From the NCBI GenBank assembly GCA_937928635.1, contig CALFWM010000043.1:1-64000 (forward strand): 64,000 nucleotides of DNA. The letters are read 5' to 3'. The first letter of the stretch is position 1. Every line of letters starts with the position of its first letter. Below, piece after piece: positions 63,853 to 64,000 of this stretch. Below the pieces are notes generated by a model. The model ran no database searches. It was not told the DNA's origin and was given only the letters and a program-made list of their open reading frames with translations. A program made the translations under genes and the position numbers. The DNA comes from an uncultured Sulfitobacter sp. Lineage in GTDB: Bacteria; Pseudomonadota; Alphaproteobacteria; Rhodobacterales; Rhodobacteraceae.

Positions 63853-64000
63853 ATGAAAACGCTGTCCCAATCCCCTCGTGATCCCGCTTTTGTCCAAAAC
63901 CCCTATCCGGCCTATCATGCGGCGCGTGCGCGCGCCCCGGTGTTGTTTTGGCAAGACTACGACATGCTGGCGGCCTTTGATGCCAAGACGGTTCAGGCGC
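63853..64000 (+). CDS. Cytochrome P450, N-terminal part (cut by the window end)
   Basis: ATG 63853 opens a frame of 49 residues that runs off the end. SQSPRDPAFVQNPYPAYHAA is typical of the start of soluble bacterial P450s (D-P-x-F-x-x-N-P-Y-P-x-Y). No heme-binding region is visible because it lies beyond the window. It is divergent from the DctB-like gene with only 58 bp between. Confidence 0.7.
   Translation, partial: MKTLSQSPRDPAFVQNPYPAYHAARARAPVLFWQDYDMLAAFDAKTVQA

Noticed and set aside
63795..63854. Upstream start of the DctB-like kinase at 63854
   Set aside because: It would overlap the divergent P450 start and add a polar stretch before the first membrane helix.

Overview
The window is a dense, GC-rich alphaproteobacterial chromosome segment. 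Gene content points to Rhodobacteraceae, most likely the Roseobacter group: 5-aminolevulinate synthase (HemA), glnE, a RodZ-like protein beside ispG, DUF2852 proteins, bacterial arginyl/leucyl-transferase (bpt), two TRAP transporters, an HU-like protein next to lon, and a release factor 2 gene without the programmed frameshift. No rRNA, IS element, prophage or CRISPR array was seen. The most foreign-looking unit is a two-gene type II restriction-modification pair at 29173-30863.

Layout. 101-8684: an M48 peptidase, then a minus-strand operon glnE / small protein / rlmI-like / PIN, a YbaK-type deacylase, two paralogous DUF2852 proteins with a palindromic operator, an RDD protein and bpt. 8827-13358: TRAP transporter 1, with a TakP-like binding protein and an oversized large subunit. 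13766-17215: a truncated chemoreceptor-like protein and the acetolactate synthase genes, preceded by a complete transcription attenuator (promoter, 15-codon leader with Leu-Val-Val-Ile, antiterminator, terminator). 17282-18654: a degenerate cold-shock-domain gene divergent from an XRE regulator across a palindrome. 18900-27135: a Rieske oxygenase, amidase, prfB, PBP1A and a murein amidase. 27191-35582: an aminotransferase, DsbA-like protein, R-M pair, ispG, rodZ-like gene, hemA and a P460-type cytochrome. 35804-42535: a glycosyltransferase, M20 peptidase, MFS protein, two tandem secreted SGNH proteins and a probable fluoroacetate/haloacetate dehalogenase. 42679-43127: tRNA-Asp and tRNA-Val. 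43163-49611: two histidine phosphatases, an HU-like gene, lon and tgt, with three copies of a structured hairpin at the HU and lon 3' ends. 49724-57357: an SPFH/NfeD pair, aquaporin, RimK fused to a retropepsin-like domain, DUF3095, Fe-S maturation genes and tpiA. 57489-63794: TRAP transporter 2 (dctMQP) with its DctB/DctD-like two-component system. 63853-64000: the start of a cytochrome P450.

How the parts work together. The second TRAP locus looks self-contained: DctB-like sensor, DctD-like regulator, two nested palindromes TGTGCG-N6-CGCACA upstream of dctP, and a GG-N10-GC element between them and the gene. The regulator has lost the Walker A lysine and the GAFTGA loop needed for sigma-54 activation, so the mode of control is an open puzzle. 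The acetolactate synthase leader is a textbook-like ribosome-mediated attenuator. Several short hairpin families recur at gene 3' ends and probably act as terminators, RNA-stability elements or REP-like repeats. All function calls come from reading motifs by eye; no database search was run.
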